Shown piece by piece: positions 34,101-49,100 of a stretch of 64,000 nucleotides of DNA (its first letter is position 1; every line of letters begins with the position of its first letter). This DNA comes from Liolophura sinensis (lineage: Eukaryota > Mollusca > Polyplacophora > Chitonida > Chitonidae), in the NCBI RefSeq assembly GCF_032854445.1, contig NC_088298.1, positions 17,009,976 to 17,073,975 of the forward strand, read 5' to 3'. The notes beneath the pieces are model-generated. The model worked only from the letters and a program-made list of their open reading frames with translations. It was not told where the DNA came from and ran no database searches. The position numbers and the translations under genes are program-made.

Positions 34101-37100
34101 TTCTTGAGAGCCTCGATAAAGACAGTCAAATCAGTAAATCAGTGTGCTGCTCTGTCTATCAGTCTAATCAGTTTTGCTGAGGTTTCGCACATTAGATCTG
34201 TTCCTGCTTATCAATCAATTTTAATAGGGCAAAATCGTTTGGCACGTTTCGAAAAATGGTTTGTGATTTCCTTATCAAATACAATATTAATGAAAATTTC
34301 ATCAAATCGTCTTTTACACATCGGCTGTGTTAGCCGCTTCTCCTCGATCCAATAAAGTTTGTCTCTCAACAATATACTACAATTAGAAGACCTACCACAA
34401 AAGCTGATATAAACACAACCATCTGACATAAAAATAGTATCGTTTTGATACTAACGCAATGCATTGATTCATGAGTACAAGTCCATCTCCTGCTCATGCT
34501 CATGCAGTCGTGCGTGAGAAAGTCTGCCAGCAACATGCAGATGGCCATGGGCTTCCCCCTGGCTCTGTCCGGTTACCTCCCGCCATAATGCAGGCAGTCA
34601 TCGTAGAAGTGAAATATTCTTGAGCACGGCGTGGAAACACCAATGCGATAAATGAATCTAATCTTCAGGGTTTGGTTTTTATCGAGCTGTATTTTACCTG
34701 TTACTGATGGAGACTGCCAAAAGTCCGAGGGAAGTACTGCTGACTTCTCGCTTCCTCCAACTAATGGACAAAGGTCTTGCCCAGACCCGTTACCGTCTCC
34801 GATGTTAAGGAATGTCTCCTGTAAGTTGTCTGCCATCAATAGCTTGTACCTTGTACAAAGATACAAAAAAATTATAATGTATAAAACAACAAGAAAGTTT
34901 AAAACGTATTATAAAACAGCAAAAAGTTTTATAGTGCATTATAAAACAGCAAAAAGTTTATTAATGCATTATAAAACAACAAGAAAGATTATAATGTATT
35001 ATAAAACAGGAAAGTTTATAATGGTCATAGTGACTGCCGAAGCTCAGTGACACCCGATGGTCAGTGACTGCTGATGGTCAAAGTGACTGCCGATGTTTAG
35101 TGACTGCCGATGGTTGAAGTGACTGCCGATGGTCAAAGTGACTGCCGATGGTTAGTGACTGCCGATGGTTAGTGACTGCCGATGGTAAAAGTGACTGCCG
35201 ATGCTCAGTGTCACCCGATGGTCAGTGACTGCCGATGGTCAAAATGACTGCTGATGGTAAGTGACTATTGATCATGTCGATGATCCAGGGTCTACTGATC
35301 GTCAGGGACTGTGATGATTCAGGGACTGCCTATGGTCAAAGTGACTGCCGATAGTCAAAGTGACTGCCGGTGGTCAAAGTGACTGCCGATAGTCAGTGAC
35401 TGTCAATGGTCAAAGTGACTGCCGATGATTAGTGACTGTCAATGGTCAAAGTGACTGTCGATGGTCTAAGTGACTGCCGATGGTCAAAGTGACTGTCGGT
35501 GGTCAAAGTGACTGCCGGTGGTCAGTGACTGTCAATTCTCAAAGTGACCGTCGATGGTCAGTGACTGCCAATGGTCAAAGTTACTGCCGATGATCAAGGT
35601 AAGCCACAATTAGGGGATCTATGATGCAGATATTTTGGGTCATTGCATTATTTTACGTTATGTTGCTCAGACAAAAGTGCTATTTACGTGTTACATGACA
35701 GTTAGAAAAAAAACCTACCTGAGATAAACAGACAAGAGGACGGATTTCATGATGAATACGTCTGACCATTTGCCAGCTACATGTGTGTTATGTGTATCAC
35801 ATTGTGGTCAGTGCTCTTCTTTAGTCTTTGTGCTCTAATCTTTCACATTAGGAGGGACGGAGAAAAGAAGAGGGGTGAAAATGTGTTCCCCTTAAACACC
35901 CCAATTCTGTTAACAGGTAACTAACCTTGTACTTGAGCAGAGGACAACTCCGATGTAACGGCCTGTAGTCATTCCGGTTTCCCGGACATACCGGGTCCCG
36001 GAGCATGCGCTGTAGCTGTCATCGTAGGTGAAGTTGTACTGAAGCCAGCACGTGGACGATGAAAGACATGACGACGCAGAATCTGAATGGACAAAATGTT
36101 TTAATTAATATTGTTTTGTTTAAATCTATGCTTCGAACTGGCACTCGTATACCAGTCGTCAACCAATAAGGACGTTCCAATTCAATAACCACAAGGCCAA
36201 TTCTCTAAACGACATACCTGTACAACAACAACCACCAAAGACCTAAGAATGTGCATCATGCAAAGGGAAGCGGTGGAAGTGAAATCAGTACTGAAATCGT
36301 GTACCATGCCAGAATATCCGTTGCGCTTTGATTGCAACTATTCCTATATCAAACGTGGCGATCTAATTCAACACGATGAATATTCGACCCCTAACCCAAG
36401 GTTTATCGCAATTATCACATGTACATATTAAGACCGTTTGTATAAAGACCTATTTCTCTTGGGTGAGGTCCATCGAGTTGGACTGACTTTAGGAATAGCT
36501 GGGATGTGAAAGGGAAACCGCTAGCGCAATAATCCTATATACAAGTATGTCCAGATTTAGCCGGGGGGGGGGGGGGGAGGGGATGTTGAGGAAGTCTCCT
36601 CGACGACTGTCATATTGTTGCGTGAGTGAAGCATTAGATGAAGAACGCCAATTTTCTGGCTCTTATTACTCACATACGACACGCCAATTGCTCCATTTTC
36701 AAATACATGTACAATACGTCAGTACAAGAACCAGGCCTTAAAACCTATCGTGTGCATCTCATGGGTGCATTTTAGAGCGCTTAGCCAGCCCGCACGTAAA
36801 GAATGATTGATGTTTAACACCGTGCACAAGAATTCTTCACCTATAGGACGTCGGTCAGGTTTATGAATGGAGAAAATCGGGGTTCCCGAGGGAAACCATC
36901 GTCCTTCACCTCAGCAAAATGTTGAGCTATAATGACGCGGCTGCAATAGTGAGAGATGAAATCGTACACACTGATATGAACTCGGCGTACCAAGGCGGTC
37001 CAATCTTGGTGTGCCAAGACGGTCCGATCTCGGTGTACCAAGTCGGTCCGATCTCGGTGTACTAAGGCGGTCCGATCTCGGCGTACCAAGTTGGTCCGAT

Positions 37101-40100
37101 CTCGGTGTACCAAGTCGGTCCGAATAAATGCATGGGACAGACAAATTATTCAGTGCATATCTTTAATTATTAATCACATTTAATCGCCCGCCTCCCCTCC
37201 TTTGTTGTTTTTATCCACATGTTATTGGTCAAATCGTACAAACACTAAACCTACCTTAGAAGATGTTCTTCATTCCATTTCTGCCTTTCACTTTCAGCAA
37301 ACTACGATCCTAATCTTTATTTTCCTTCACCGCTTTAGGACCAGTTACGTCTATAAATTGCAACTGACATCACTGCATTTTCTTTATCTAATTCTTATTA
37401 AGCCACGATGCTACGGGGGCGTAAATTTGCCACTGTTTAAGAACGTACATGATCAGCGGGAACAAAACCCTCACTGATCTAAATTGGCAAGAGGTCGTAT
37501 TTCACCGGTCACACTGCCGTCGCTCCTCTGGTTTTACTCTCTGTGCTGAAGTCCTTTATATATATGAGCGATCCGGTATACTTACTGGAGTAAATGTGTA
37601 TTTAGGCTTACGGATAAAAGTCCCACAAACCTAGAGTTGATGTACTTGTTGTTGTTGTTGTCATGTTGGTCACCGGCGGTTGCGTAGACGGAGCTGCGGA
37701 TGTGTCTATAAAACAAAACATGTAGAAGAGGGAATAGTTGATTTTGTCCGTAAAAAATTTACAATCTACATGGACGATGTGACTGTAGTGAAGGCGTAAT
37801 TAAACTTGCCAAATTGACGCAAATTTGACACAAAGATGAGTTCTACAAAAAACACAAGCCCTAATGTCAAACGTATGGTACTTGGATTACCTGGTAGTGT
37901 AAGGGTCCAACTGGTAGCTCGGTAAGTTCCGCTAAAAGACGCCACATCTCCGTACGTGTCCGTCAGTACCGTCAGAAGTTTCGCGGTGCTGCCGCCACCA
38001 GAGTCATCTCCTCTGCCAGACATTCGTCCAGCCTTGGTGACAAGTACAGGGCTATTCACCACCGAACTCTCGTCTAGGTAATAGGAATACTGAATTAAAA
38101 ATACCAAAATAAACCAACATAATTTAATACGTTATAGTTTACTTAACTATAAATAAAGGAACTGTACTCTCTTTTTCTTCCCCCAAATTTCATTCAATGG
38201 CCACACGTAACCGCTGATAAACTGCTTCGTGTCAATTTACTTCAGTTATGCCGGGTAGGGTCATACCAAAGATTTTCAAAATGGTGCTTGATGCTGCCTC
38301 GCTTGGCTCTCAGCACTTAGAAGATAGAGCAAAAAAGTGGGACTGGTTGACCAGGTGTCATTATAATGTGACTGTTTCGGGTGTCGTGTCTGCTGTCTTC
38401 AGCTTGATACTTCAGTGGCGGTAGCACTTTTCGGTATAACTCACCCCCTGCCACAGTGAGAAACGATATATATGTACACACGCTAAATGCCTCCCCGTCA
38501 TGTGACTGAAAATTGTTAAATACGATGCTAAACCCCAAGTATACATACATATACATACACACTTTAGTTATTGTTTTATTCCAACTGTTCACGTAAATGT
38601 CTAAATAGTAATAAACTACCCACCCCTAGCGCCATGGCTTAAAAAAAAGGTCAGAAAACACGCAGTAATGTCAATTTCAACTTATCAGACGTCACTGGTC
38701 CAGAATTACCCAAAATGCTGTGTTGTCATCAAACTTAACACACAATAACATAAAATAATGCGTTTTGCTTGATTCTGCGAGTTTTCTTGATCTTTTCCGG
38801 GGGAGCTGTGTGGAAATGTGGTGGCATATAATGTTTTATTATTGCTGCACGCTGACTTACCAACAGGACCTTTTGTATGTCAAGGGAAGGTTCTCTCCTA
38901 ATGACCCATCTGACAGGTTCATAACTGGTGAGTACTAACACCATCGGTTTTTTCGTTCTACCCACAATGGTGACTGTCGTGTCGGTCACAAAAGACCTTG
39001 AGCCGGTGTTCTCGTAGATCCCAATAACATGCACCTCATAGGAGCTGTTATCTGAACTCCCCACGCAACTGTGAACAGATGTACCGGAGCTCACGGATGG
39101 AACACCTAATGCGCTATCCTGATTGGCTAAAATTCGACACGATCCAACTTCCGCTGAAATTCAATATGAAGAAAACTTAATAGTACGTTTTGTGAATAAC
39201 GAAGAAGATAGGTAAGGGTGAAATACGTTCGATCTTTGCGACGAAAGTTCCTAATGCGTATTCCTGATTGGACAAAAATTCCCCATGATCCAATTTACGA
39301 TGAACTAAGACTGGAAGACGGATTATCCAGCGAATTGAAGGTTCAAAATAAACGCACTTGTTCTAAATATAAGGCCACTATAACAGCATATTTAAACTTG
39401 TTGACAATAATGTTAATAAATGCAGGCGTTGGCAACTCTAGCTTGATATAAGCTGACTTGTATATGGACCCTACCTGGCGGTTCAACATGACAGTCGCCA
39501 TTTAGGTGGTTTTGAATTAGGTTAAAAAGGTGTGCATTACTTACGTCAATAATGTGTGTTTGAACAGCGAAAACGTGTGTATTTCTGAGCTGCGAGTGCT
39601 GAATTATGTGTCATTTACGTAGAAAAATGGTTCTGGGCGTTGTAGACAAGTTTATTTAAAGTAACCCACACTAGTGTGTTTGCATAGTTGTGTATACGGA
39701 TGTTTACGCATAAACACGTGTTTCTAAAATAACGTAAGAAGACAGGTGTGTTTGTCAATTACATAAACACAGGTGTCTCAGCGTATTATACAGAATATAT
39801 GTTTTTCAGTTTTGCAGACAGGTGTTTAAGCATCAGTTATGTAGGCAGGTTAGAACAAACTTACGTAGACAGGTGTATTTGTTGTATCCCTTTCCGCTAC
39901 ACTCACAAAATCCGTTAACACATGTCGCCCCCATCCGGTAGCCACCGCTACAGTAGTAACTAAAATCGCAGCTTTTCCTGGGCAGAGCTAAGAGAAGAAC
40001 AAAAATAATGGAAACTTTTTCCTCTAGTCGTATCTATAACAGAATTTTAAATCGCAGAAAATTAGGATTTCTGAGTAATACCAATTTATACTTTGTCGAA

Positions 40101-43100
40101 TAAAATAATATTCTGTTACATACAAGACAATGATGAACAGACAAATATGCTTTTTGTTTTTGATTGACTGACTGGTAGTTTACGTCGTTCTGAAGAATAT
40201 GACGGCTGCCAGTTTTGTGGATGGAGGAAACAGCCTGATTATAAAGCATAAACATTTTACCTGACAAACATCTTGACTAAAAGCCCCATCCAAAACAACC
40301 AGAGCCGGGTTCAAACCCGTCACCTTACCGGTGAAGACCTGGCTTTCCTCTAAGTGCCATTAGATATCACGGGAAACATGCAATATACACTTACTTGTGA
40401 TTGGCGTGGTCGGGGGCGGAGTCGTTGTTGGGGGCGCTGTGAATAAAACAAAAACAAACCTGAAATACTTGCTCCAGGCATTCAGGCAAGAAATATGCTT
40501 CAATACAAATACAGGTTTATTCGTGTAAAAGAGGATTACATTCTCTAGAAAATGTCTTGCTCTAATTGTTTTGTCAAACTGTAAATCATTAATTTGTAAT
40601 TAGGTCCAGCGTTTCAGTGTCGGGCTCAACGTCACACGTTTTGAGAAAACACAAATATTGATCTGATGGGTTTTTTACGCCAAATATTTCGATTATACGA
40701 CTGCGGCCAGCATTATGGTGAGAGGAAACCGGTCAGACCCCGGACGAAACCCACAACCATCCGCAAGTTGCTAGAAAACCTTCTCGCGCACGACCGAGGG
40801 AGCCGGCATGAGCTGGATTTGAACTCACAGCGACCGTACTGGTGAGAGGCTCCTGGGTCATTGCGCTGCGCTAGCGTGATAATCACCACGGTCATGGAGG
40901 CTCCCACAAACACTCTAGTTGCTGAAAAAGCAATAGATGCAAGATCAACCTAAAATTAATTTGCCAGTTCATATTCTGATTGACATTCAGATGACAAGCA
41001 ATTGACGAAAGTTCCTACGTTGGACATACAGCTTTGGTGGAGTTATGTCAGCAGAGACTGAGAAATCAGCCCTATGGCCATGGGCGGCGGACCGCATATT
41101 GTGACTAAGGCTCCAACGCAGAGTTAAGGCGACAGAGTAAATTCTTAGACTGCTGTGAAACGCCACTCATTTATTGATAAGAAACCTGGGCAGACACGAA
41201 ATAATTACTCGTATAGGGAGCACGAGTACTCAAGGTCACTGGTCACTGAAAGATAGCAGAGAGGATGACAGGTTAGGTTTATGAGTCAGAGAGGGTCCTA
41301 TTCGAGTCACCAAAAGGCCTCTATGATGTCAATAAAAGACCAAGAGTTAAACAATTCAAGTAGATTTATACTGATGATTTAGTACAAATATCAATTTCGA
41401 AAAGCAACCTTACCTAGCTCCGACACGCTTAGATAGTCCACAAAGGAGCCCGTGGGGTTAATAGGGCCACCCCATGCAACCACCACCACCCCTGGGGCAG
41501 GTTGACCGGCCCAGTACGCAGGGAATCCCTTCTTGCCGACTGTCAACGGGATGCGTTGTCCACCGACCACATCAATCACGGCCCTAGAGTATCCACCTCC
41601 TCCGCCTGCACGACCGCCAGCGCGGCTCCCACCTCCACCTCCGTAAAATCCGCCTGCTCTATCTTTAGGATCTACACCGCCAGGCCCCGAGTTTCCCGGC
41701 GGTATACTTCTAAACTCGCGCCCACAGGAAGACCCCCCGGAACTGCCACCAGCCCCACAGAATGGGTGCGTAGAGGAGCCTGCTTCCAAGCCACCATGAC
41801 CACCGCCACTTGTCTGCCCTGCGGCTCCAGCCCCAGCGCTGCAACCCCCGCCTACACCGCCTTGACCACCGCTAGCCACGGTGCCGTAACCGCCTTCGCC
41901 ACCTGGAATACCCATACATTTATTTGACTGTTGCTTAACGCCATACTCAGTTTGCCATCAATCTGCGGATGGTCATCTTCTTCCCCACCTGGATCTGTTT
42001 GGTGGGGATTCGTAACGTTATGGTTTATCGAAATATAAACGACTCATGCTAGTACAGTCACTATAACCCAAAACGTTGATTAGATCAAGACGATCGCTCC
42101 TGGATATCTGAATAATCTTGTAACCTTTCTGGGCCTCCGTGGGCGAGGTGGTTAGGAAGCCAGTGCGGCACAATGACCCAGTTATCTATCGTCAATGCGG
42201 TCGCTGTGGGGTAAAGTCCTCCTCATGCTGGACTCCTTTCCGGCCGTAAATGGGAAGGTCTTCTGGCAACCTGCGGATGGTTGGGGGTTTTCCCCGGGCA
42301 CTGCCCGGTTTCCTTCCACCATAACGCCAGCCGCCGTAGTATAAGTGAAGTATTCTTGAGTATGTCGTAAAACACAAATAAATAATCAAATAAATCAGAT
42401 AAATATAACCACAATCATATAGGCTCTGACTGGAATCCATGTAGTGTTAACAATTTCTGAAAGGAACGGTCCATCGACGTAAATGATGAAATACTAAATC
42501 CACAACGCCAACTGAAAACTATGCATAAAAATACTTTCATTTATTTTTTAGATTTTTAAGAGAGTTGAACGGCATTCAAGTATTTGAAAACTATGATGGG
42601 CTCTGTGAGCCATACTGACGGTATCTAGGAACTCTGACGTCACATCACCTTTCATCCCTATGTTCACTACAAGGAAGGAAGTTTTGGGTTCCTAAGCTCT
42701 GATAATATGGTCCACAAAGTCCACCTTAGAATTCAAATGTTAAGGCACCTAACAGTTTTCACAAAAATCCAAAAAATGAATGAAAGTATATTCATGCATG
42801 GTTTTAAGTGGTCACTTTGGTGATGCCTACTTCGATTTTGGGAGACATTTTCCTGTAACAGTGATGCCGCCTGATGCAGCACACTATTAGGCGCAGTTGA
42901 CAGATTAGATCATCTAACTTCACCTATAAAGTATTATTTTATACAAGTTTCAGGGATGGACAAATATTGCCATTCAGGGTTATCGTTAGAGGTAGCTTGA
43001 CCTAAACAAAAAATTAATTTTATGAAGTCTTCATGAGGAGTAATAGCCCAGAAGGTAAGGAAAGCCCATGTAGACTAATTCGCACTATGATTTCTCCGTC

Positions 43101-46100
43101 TTGGCATAAAATCCCCGAGTAGGACTTTTTCGGTTTCATATTGTACATTCCCCCGGGCTCTGCCCGGTTTCCTCCCACCATAATGCTGACCGCAGTCGTA
43201 CAAGTGAAATATTCTTGTGTACGGCGTAAAACACCAATCAAATAAATAATTTAATCAAATCATTTTATACAACAGTATTTTACATAAAATTTTATACTCT
43301 CCTGAAGAGCTATAAACGTTTTGACATTTGCATTCTTACAACGCAACATATCAGAACCGTTTAAGTAGCATGCTGAATTTTACCCATTCAATAAAACACT
43401 TTAATCATTGATTTTCAATGTGAGCTGTTCGGATCCTTTGGATACATATATCAATGACGTCATATCCGCATTTGTAGCTTGAAACACATAGTTCGTACAG
43501 GTTCAATACGGCGTATAAATTTCTGGCTCTCTGTGTATATGCATGTGTTTAGCATACAAACGTCTACAGCCATTGTCTGATTCTGTTAGCCGGTCGCCTA
43601 TATTCAGCTATCTGTCATATTCGCTACCAAAATTGACTAGGGTCTGTGACATGTAAAAACACAAACTCCACACATTGATATGTTGGACGTCCATATTATT
43701 ACAAAGAAAATGCAGTTAGAATACTTTTTTCTACTTCATAATGTTAACCGCCATAAGCTTGGTTTCTGGACAATGGGCGTGGAATATAATTTGTTTTAGG
43801 TGGCTGATCTTACAGACAACTGAATGTAGGCGACACGCTAAAAGAAACAGACAATAGACGTCAATGTGTTAAGCGGCAAAAACGTGAATGGTCACAGAAT
43901 ATTTCTAAAAAGTCACCGCACAGGCCAAAGTTTTAAATGCATTTTACTTGATTGAAAAAAAAACCTCCCTTATTTCATAGTGTTTAATGGAGTTTCATCT
44001 ATCATATACATCTTGTTAATGTTTTTTTTGCCTTTAATGCCTTCCACTGACCTGAATTGTCCGTTGACGCGCCCTTGCCACCTTCTGCACTCAGGTAGTC
44101 ACCAAAGCTTGAGTTCCCGCCATTTCCTGTTACCATGCCGCTCGCATGACCATCACGGCCGCCGCCACCACCTCCTGCAATAAGGGGAGGCAATTCAAAA
44201 CTTCTGCGATACTGCTGTAAACGTGGAACATTTGTATGAGTTGAGAACTAGATAGAATGAATCAGATTTTATCGGGAATATGACAGTGGACATTCAAACA
44301 TCTAATACTGATAAGCATCCCTGACATTTTAAAATCTTGGATCTTTTTAACAGATCGACTATTTTTATTGTGTGTAGCGATCAGAGAAAATCTCGCTAAC
44401 ATTAGTTTCATAGTGTCTGCAATATTAGAATTAAATAGTTATTTCTTCATATCTACACGGAAACTGTCCAGCATACGGAGTGACCAGAAATATGGCGTTA
44501 AGTAAGATTCGCCAATAACTTAATTGCTGGTACCTTAAATTCGCCATACTAGTATGAGGAAGTCTGCAGTACATCTGTATGACACTAACTAGGCGCACGA
44601 GCACCATGTTTCCTTAAGCGTATTCAGTATGTAAGGATCCCTGAAATTAAAGCGATTGCCTGTTACGCGGCATTGCATTGTGTCCAGGTGCGAGTTCTAC
44701 TAAGCGGTCGCAATTTGCGCTTGGCGCAATTTCCATGATAACATACAGTGAAGAGATACGTCACCATGGTGAATGTTCATGAGGCAGCGTTGCAACAGCT
44801 TTGTAGAACAAGCCTCGTTTTAAGTTATCTCTTCATGCATATTGTTTCATATATGGGTGCCTGGATAAGTTTTAGCTGCGACGCGTAGATCTCATGGGAC
44901 ACGACAGTACTCACCTATACAGATAACGTCCAGTTTCGTCACGCCTTGAGGAACAACAAACGTTCTGTCTCCTGTGAACTTCGCCTGACCAAACGGGACG
45001 TCATCCCAGGCAACTGGTGTTGGCGCTACGGTGGAGGTAGTTGGTGGTGTTGTAGCAGAAGTGACGGCCGGTGGCAGAGGCTTTTTAGATATGACGACAG
45101 AAGAGTTCCCTGGGATTCTGACTCCACACTCGTACCACGTGGAGTAGTACCTTCCAGTCCACTGTGAGCCATCTTTCGGGCCAAATCCAATTTTACCGCG
45201 TTTAAAAGAATCCGTGGCAAAAGATCTGTAAAAGCCTTAAAACGAAGAACAACAAAAACATTAAAGTACGTTATTTAGGAAGAGAAGTGTAAACAAAATG
45301 AACAGCCACAATCATTCTGCTGTGGCGAACCGGGTAACTCAGTAAATCAACTGTTAATCTGGAATTCTAACCCATGACATGGGATACGCCATGTCAGAGA
45401 AATGGGAACACGACGTCGCGTCCTCGTAACTTCCACTCATATGTACATGGCTAAAAGACAAAGTCAAAGAATCAGAGTTCGGGTGACGTCAGCGGTAAGA
45501 GTCTCGGGCTATAGAAAAAATTCGCACCTGATTGGTTAAACTTGACAAGGTGGCCATTTTGATTTTGTTAATGTACACGATTTTGCTGACATTGAACTGC
45601 TATATCTGGGATGTGCATCATCACAAAAAATGTACGATTTTTACACTTTATTTCGGATAATTTGTCAATGCATATACACATTTAGTCTAGTGTTGTGTTT
45701 TCTTCTAGAAGGGAAAAGGCTTGTGTTTAGCAAATACGCCATCAGCTGGCTCATTCCTCGAAGCAATATTCTCGCCGCTGTGTATACATATCATGCAGAA
45801 GTTATTTAGCCACAGTGTGGATAAGCATATGGTGCTGTCTGAGTCGAACGCCATCAGTAGACACAAGGCATATCACATCCAGGCCTGTCACCGTATACAG
45901 GTAGATATATTTATAATGATACATCAATAGAACGCCATGTAGAAGACACCAGAAATGACATACCCTAGCATATCAATGAATATCGACACATATACCAGCA
46001 TATTTATTGTTCTGGTTCAGTGGAACGCCATCCAGAAGACCACACCCTGATAACCTATGCTACAATAAGCGATAAACTAAACAGTGGAAAGGCTGACATA

Positions 46101-49100
46101 TCAAAGTAAGTGCAATATGAAAATATATAGTAAACATGCCGCAAGAGATATTGATACCGGCAGATAAAATGCCAGGAAAGGTCTATTCTTGACAATCCCT
46201 GTTTACTTCATGTTTTATCTTAGTTCATGTCTCATAAGTTTATTATAGGCCCTAATACCCTCGTTTGCAGGAGATTCCCAAAATTCTCCAGAAACCTTCG
46301 CCGATTCCTCGTCTCCTTCAATTAAAATGCATTGATCTTCTCCGGCCCCGCTACCATCGCCAATGTTCAGGAATGTCTCTGTCAGATTGTCGGCCATGAC
46401 GAGTTTGTACCTGAAAAAAAGTAGTCCACAATAAGTTATTCTGTTTACACAAACTTTGTCAAATTGTCGGCCATGACGAGTTTGTACCTGAAATAAGCAG
46501 TCCACAATAAGTTATTACGTTTATACAAAATTTGTGAACAAGAGTTCAGGTGAACACAACGTACGCCCCAACAAATGCATTTCTTTGAAATGTATAAAAT
46601 AATACCAGCAGCATTGTGGTGAGTATAACACCTGAGGGAAATCTTCACAGCAAGTGGACAAAGGTATCCATGTCAAATCAAAACTTCATGCGGAAAACAA
46701 CTGGTGGTGTATCCCAGGCACGAAATCATTTCTATCCACGCAGTATATATAAAAGGAAAATGGCTATATAGCTACCATGACAACTTGACAAATGTGAGTT
46801 GCGACACATTGACATCTGTGTATCTATGTGTACACCAAAAATTCAAACTCTATCATATCTATTTATATAGTATACGTAGGCAAATGGCAATCTGGGAATC
46901 GTGACGGCTGCGGAAATAAACAAATGTGAGTCACGGCGCATGGAAACCTTATTTCCGTCATATAAGTGACAACTTTTTGAGTACATCGTTAAACACATGT
47001 AAATTAATTATTTAACACGTGAAATCGTTGCAATCAGAAGGCAAGGAAATTTTACATGGAGCAGAAAAGCCGAAGTATGTATTCCTATATTGTATTCCTG
47101 CATAAACCAAAATTCTGCTGGTGGCCTAAGCATCCCTGAAGATTGGCTCCTTTTCGTTAATTATTTTAATGTGATTGTATAATAAATGTGATGACAACAC
47201 AGCATTTTGAGCAATTCTACGCCAGTGACGTCTAATAAATTGCAATTTGCTAGTATTTATGCATTTACATGAGCATTTAAAATTAAACACTAACAGAGAT
47301 AAACTAACAAGAGGCAATATTTCGCCGGTAGCATGTGATCAATTGCCCAGTATCACATTATCATTGCTGCTCCAGTTTTTCTATGTATTCTGTGCGTATC
47401 AATTACACTATAGATCTCACTATATGTATAATAAATGCAAGATTAATCTTTAATAAGATTAAACAGTTGTAATTTTCTCAGTTTTTCTTCTTAACTAACC
47501 GTGTTGACGAGCACAGCACAACTCCGATGAAACGGCCAATCGTCTGCCCGGTTTTCCGGACGTATCGGGTCCCCGAGCATGCGCTGTAGCTGTCGTCATA
47601 GTTGAAGTTGTACTGGAGCCAGCATTCAGACGATAACAAGCAGGAATCTTCCGAATCTGCACAGAGAGCGTTTGTTGTATGGGAAGTGGAAATTTCACTG
47701 ACATGGTTACACAAGACATGGAAATCGGCCTGAAGACTTCTACAAATCGACACAATATGCCTTTAGCCTGTACTCAGGCACTCTTATTAGGGCCATATTA
47801 TTCTAAAGATTACATAAGACAAGCCCGGTTTTCTTAGAGTAGTTTATGGATTTTCGAATTATCATCATTGCGGTTTACAGACCCCATACTTAGGTATATA
47901 TTTCGGCCTCAATATCAGTCTTCAACGTTGAGTGTCTAGGTCTTGTGTTTTCTGGCACTTTAAGGAAGTTTTAAACAATGAATGAATATAAACACAAGTG
48001 GTCCAATTGACTGATTGGTATTTAAGACCGTTTATTCAAAGACGTTTTTATACGTGGGAAGGTCTGCAGCAACATGCGGATGGTCGTGGGTTTCCCCTGG
48101 GATCTGCCCGGTTTCCTCCCACCAAAATGCTGGCCGCCGTCGTATAAGTGAAATATTCTGGAGTACAGCGTAAAACACCAATCAAATAAATAAACATATA
48201 AATCAAAGAAGTTTTACTTGCATGCACGACGATGGCCGCCATGCAGGTTAATGGGGGAAGGAGTAAACCATCGAACTATTTCAGGTCTACGACAAACCTC
48301 TTGACCATAAGATAGCATAACTTACTGGAGCTGGATTTGAACCTTACACCTCAGTGGTCGGGCATAATAGCTATACTGAAAATCTGGGACTATTTTACAA
48401 AAAGGGCATGACTGTTTTTATTTTTTTAACAGTGAACCTATCACGTCCTCACAAGAATCTGACTGCAAAAGACGCCATGGCTGAGACTGAAGTCAGAAGA
48501 ATGGGTAAATACTTGTATCTGTGCGACGCATACCATCCGTCAATCAATAAGGACGCTCCAGGCCAATAATTTCAAGGCCAATTCACAAAATCAATGCAAT
48601 AACACAAAGCTCCAAGGAACTAAGGAAGTACATAAAGTACGAAAAATAATCCGGAATCATGCAAAGAGAAGCAGTCAACAGTTTTCAGAGTTGTTGGAAA
48701 GACGTAAGGTATGTTATAAAGCATTATAAAGCAAGTAAATAAACCATATATTTCTTCGCTGGTTTGGCTTTGTACACAAACAGTTTTCAAAAATGATAAA
48801 TTACTATGTACTTTACAAAAAAGTGAAAAAGTGGATTCTGGCACAAGTCAAGTCTACCTGGTGGTGGGCTGGGCGTCGCTACCATGTTTGGATTGCAAAT
48901 CTCCGGATCACACGTTAGAATTCGAGACTGGCCGGGAATGTCTACTCCACATTCGTACCACGTAGGATAGTAGTTCCCGGTCCATTCTGATCTGTCTTTT
49001 GGTCCATATCCCAGTTTGCCGATTTTAAATTCCTGACCATCGAAAGATCTGTAATAACCTGGAAGAAGAAGTCATAGATATGCGATGTGGATTGTCTATT

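Noticed and set aside
36841-37144. ORFs with LVHRDRTD repeats
   Set aside because: Coding-like appearance comes from a 24-bp intronic tandem repeat.
45026-45220. 64-codon minus ORF MPRILLNAVKLDLARK...
   Set aside because: Wrong frame of exon 10; the phase-correct frame matches exons 7 and 20.
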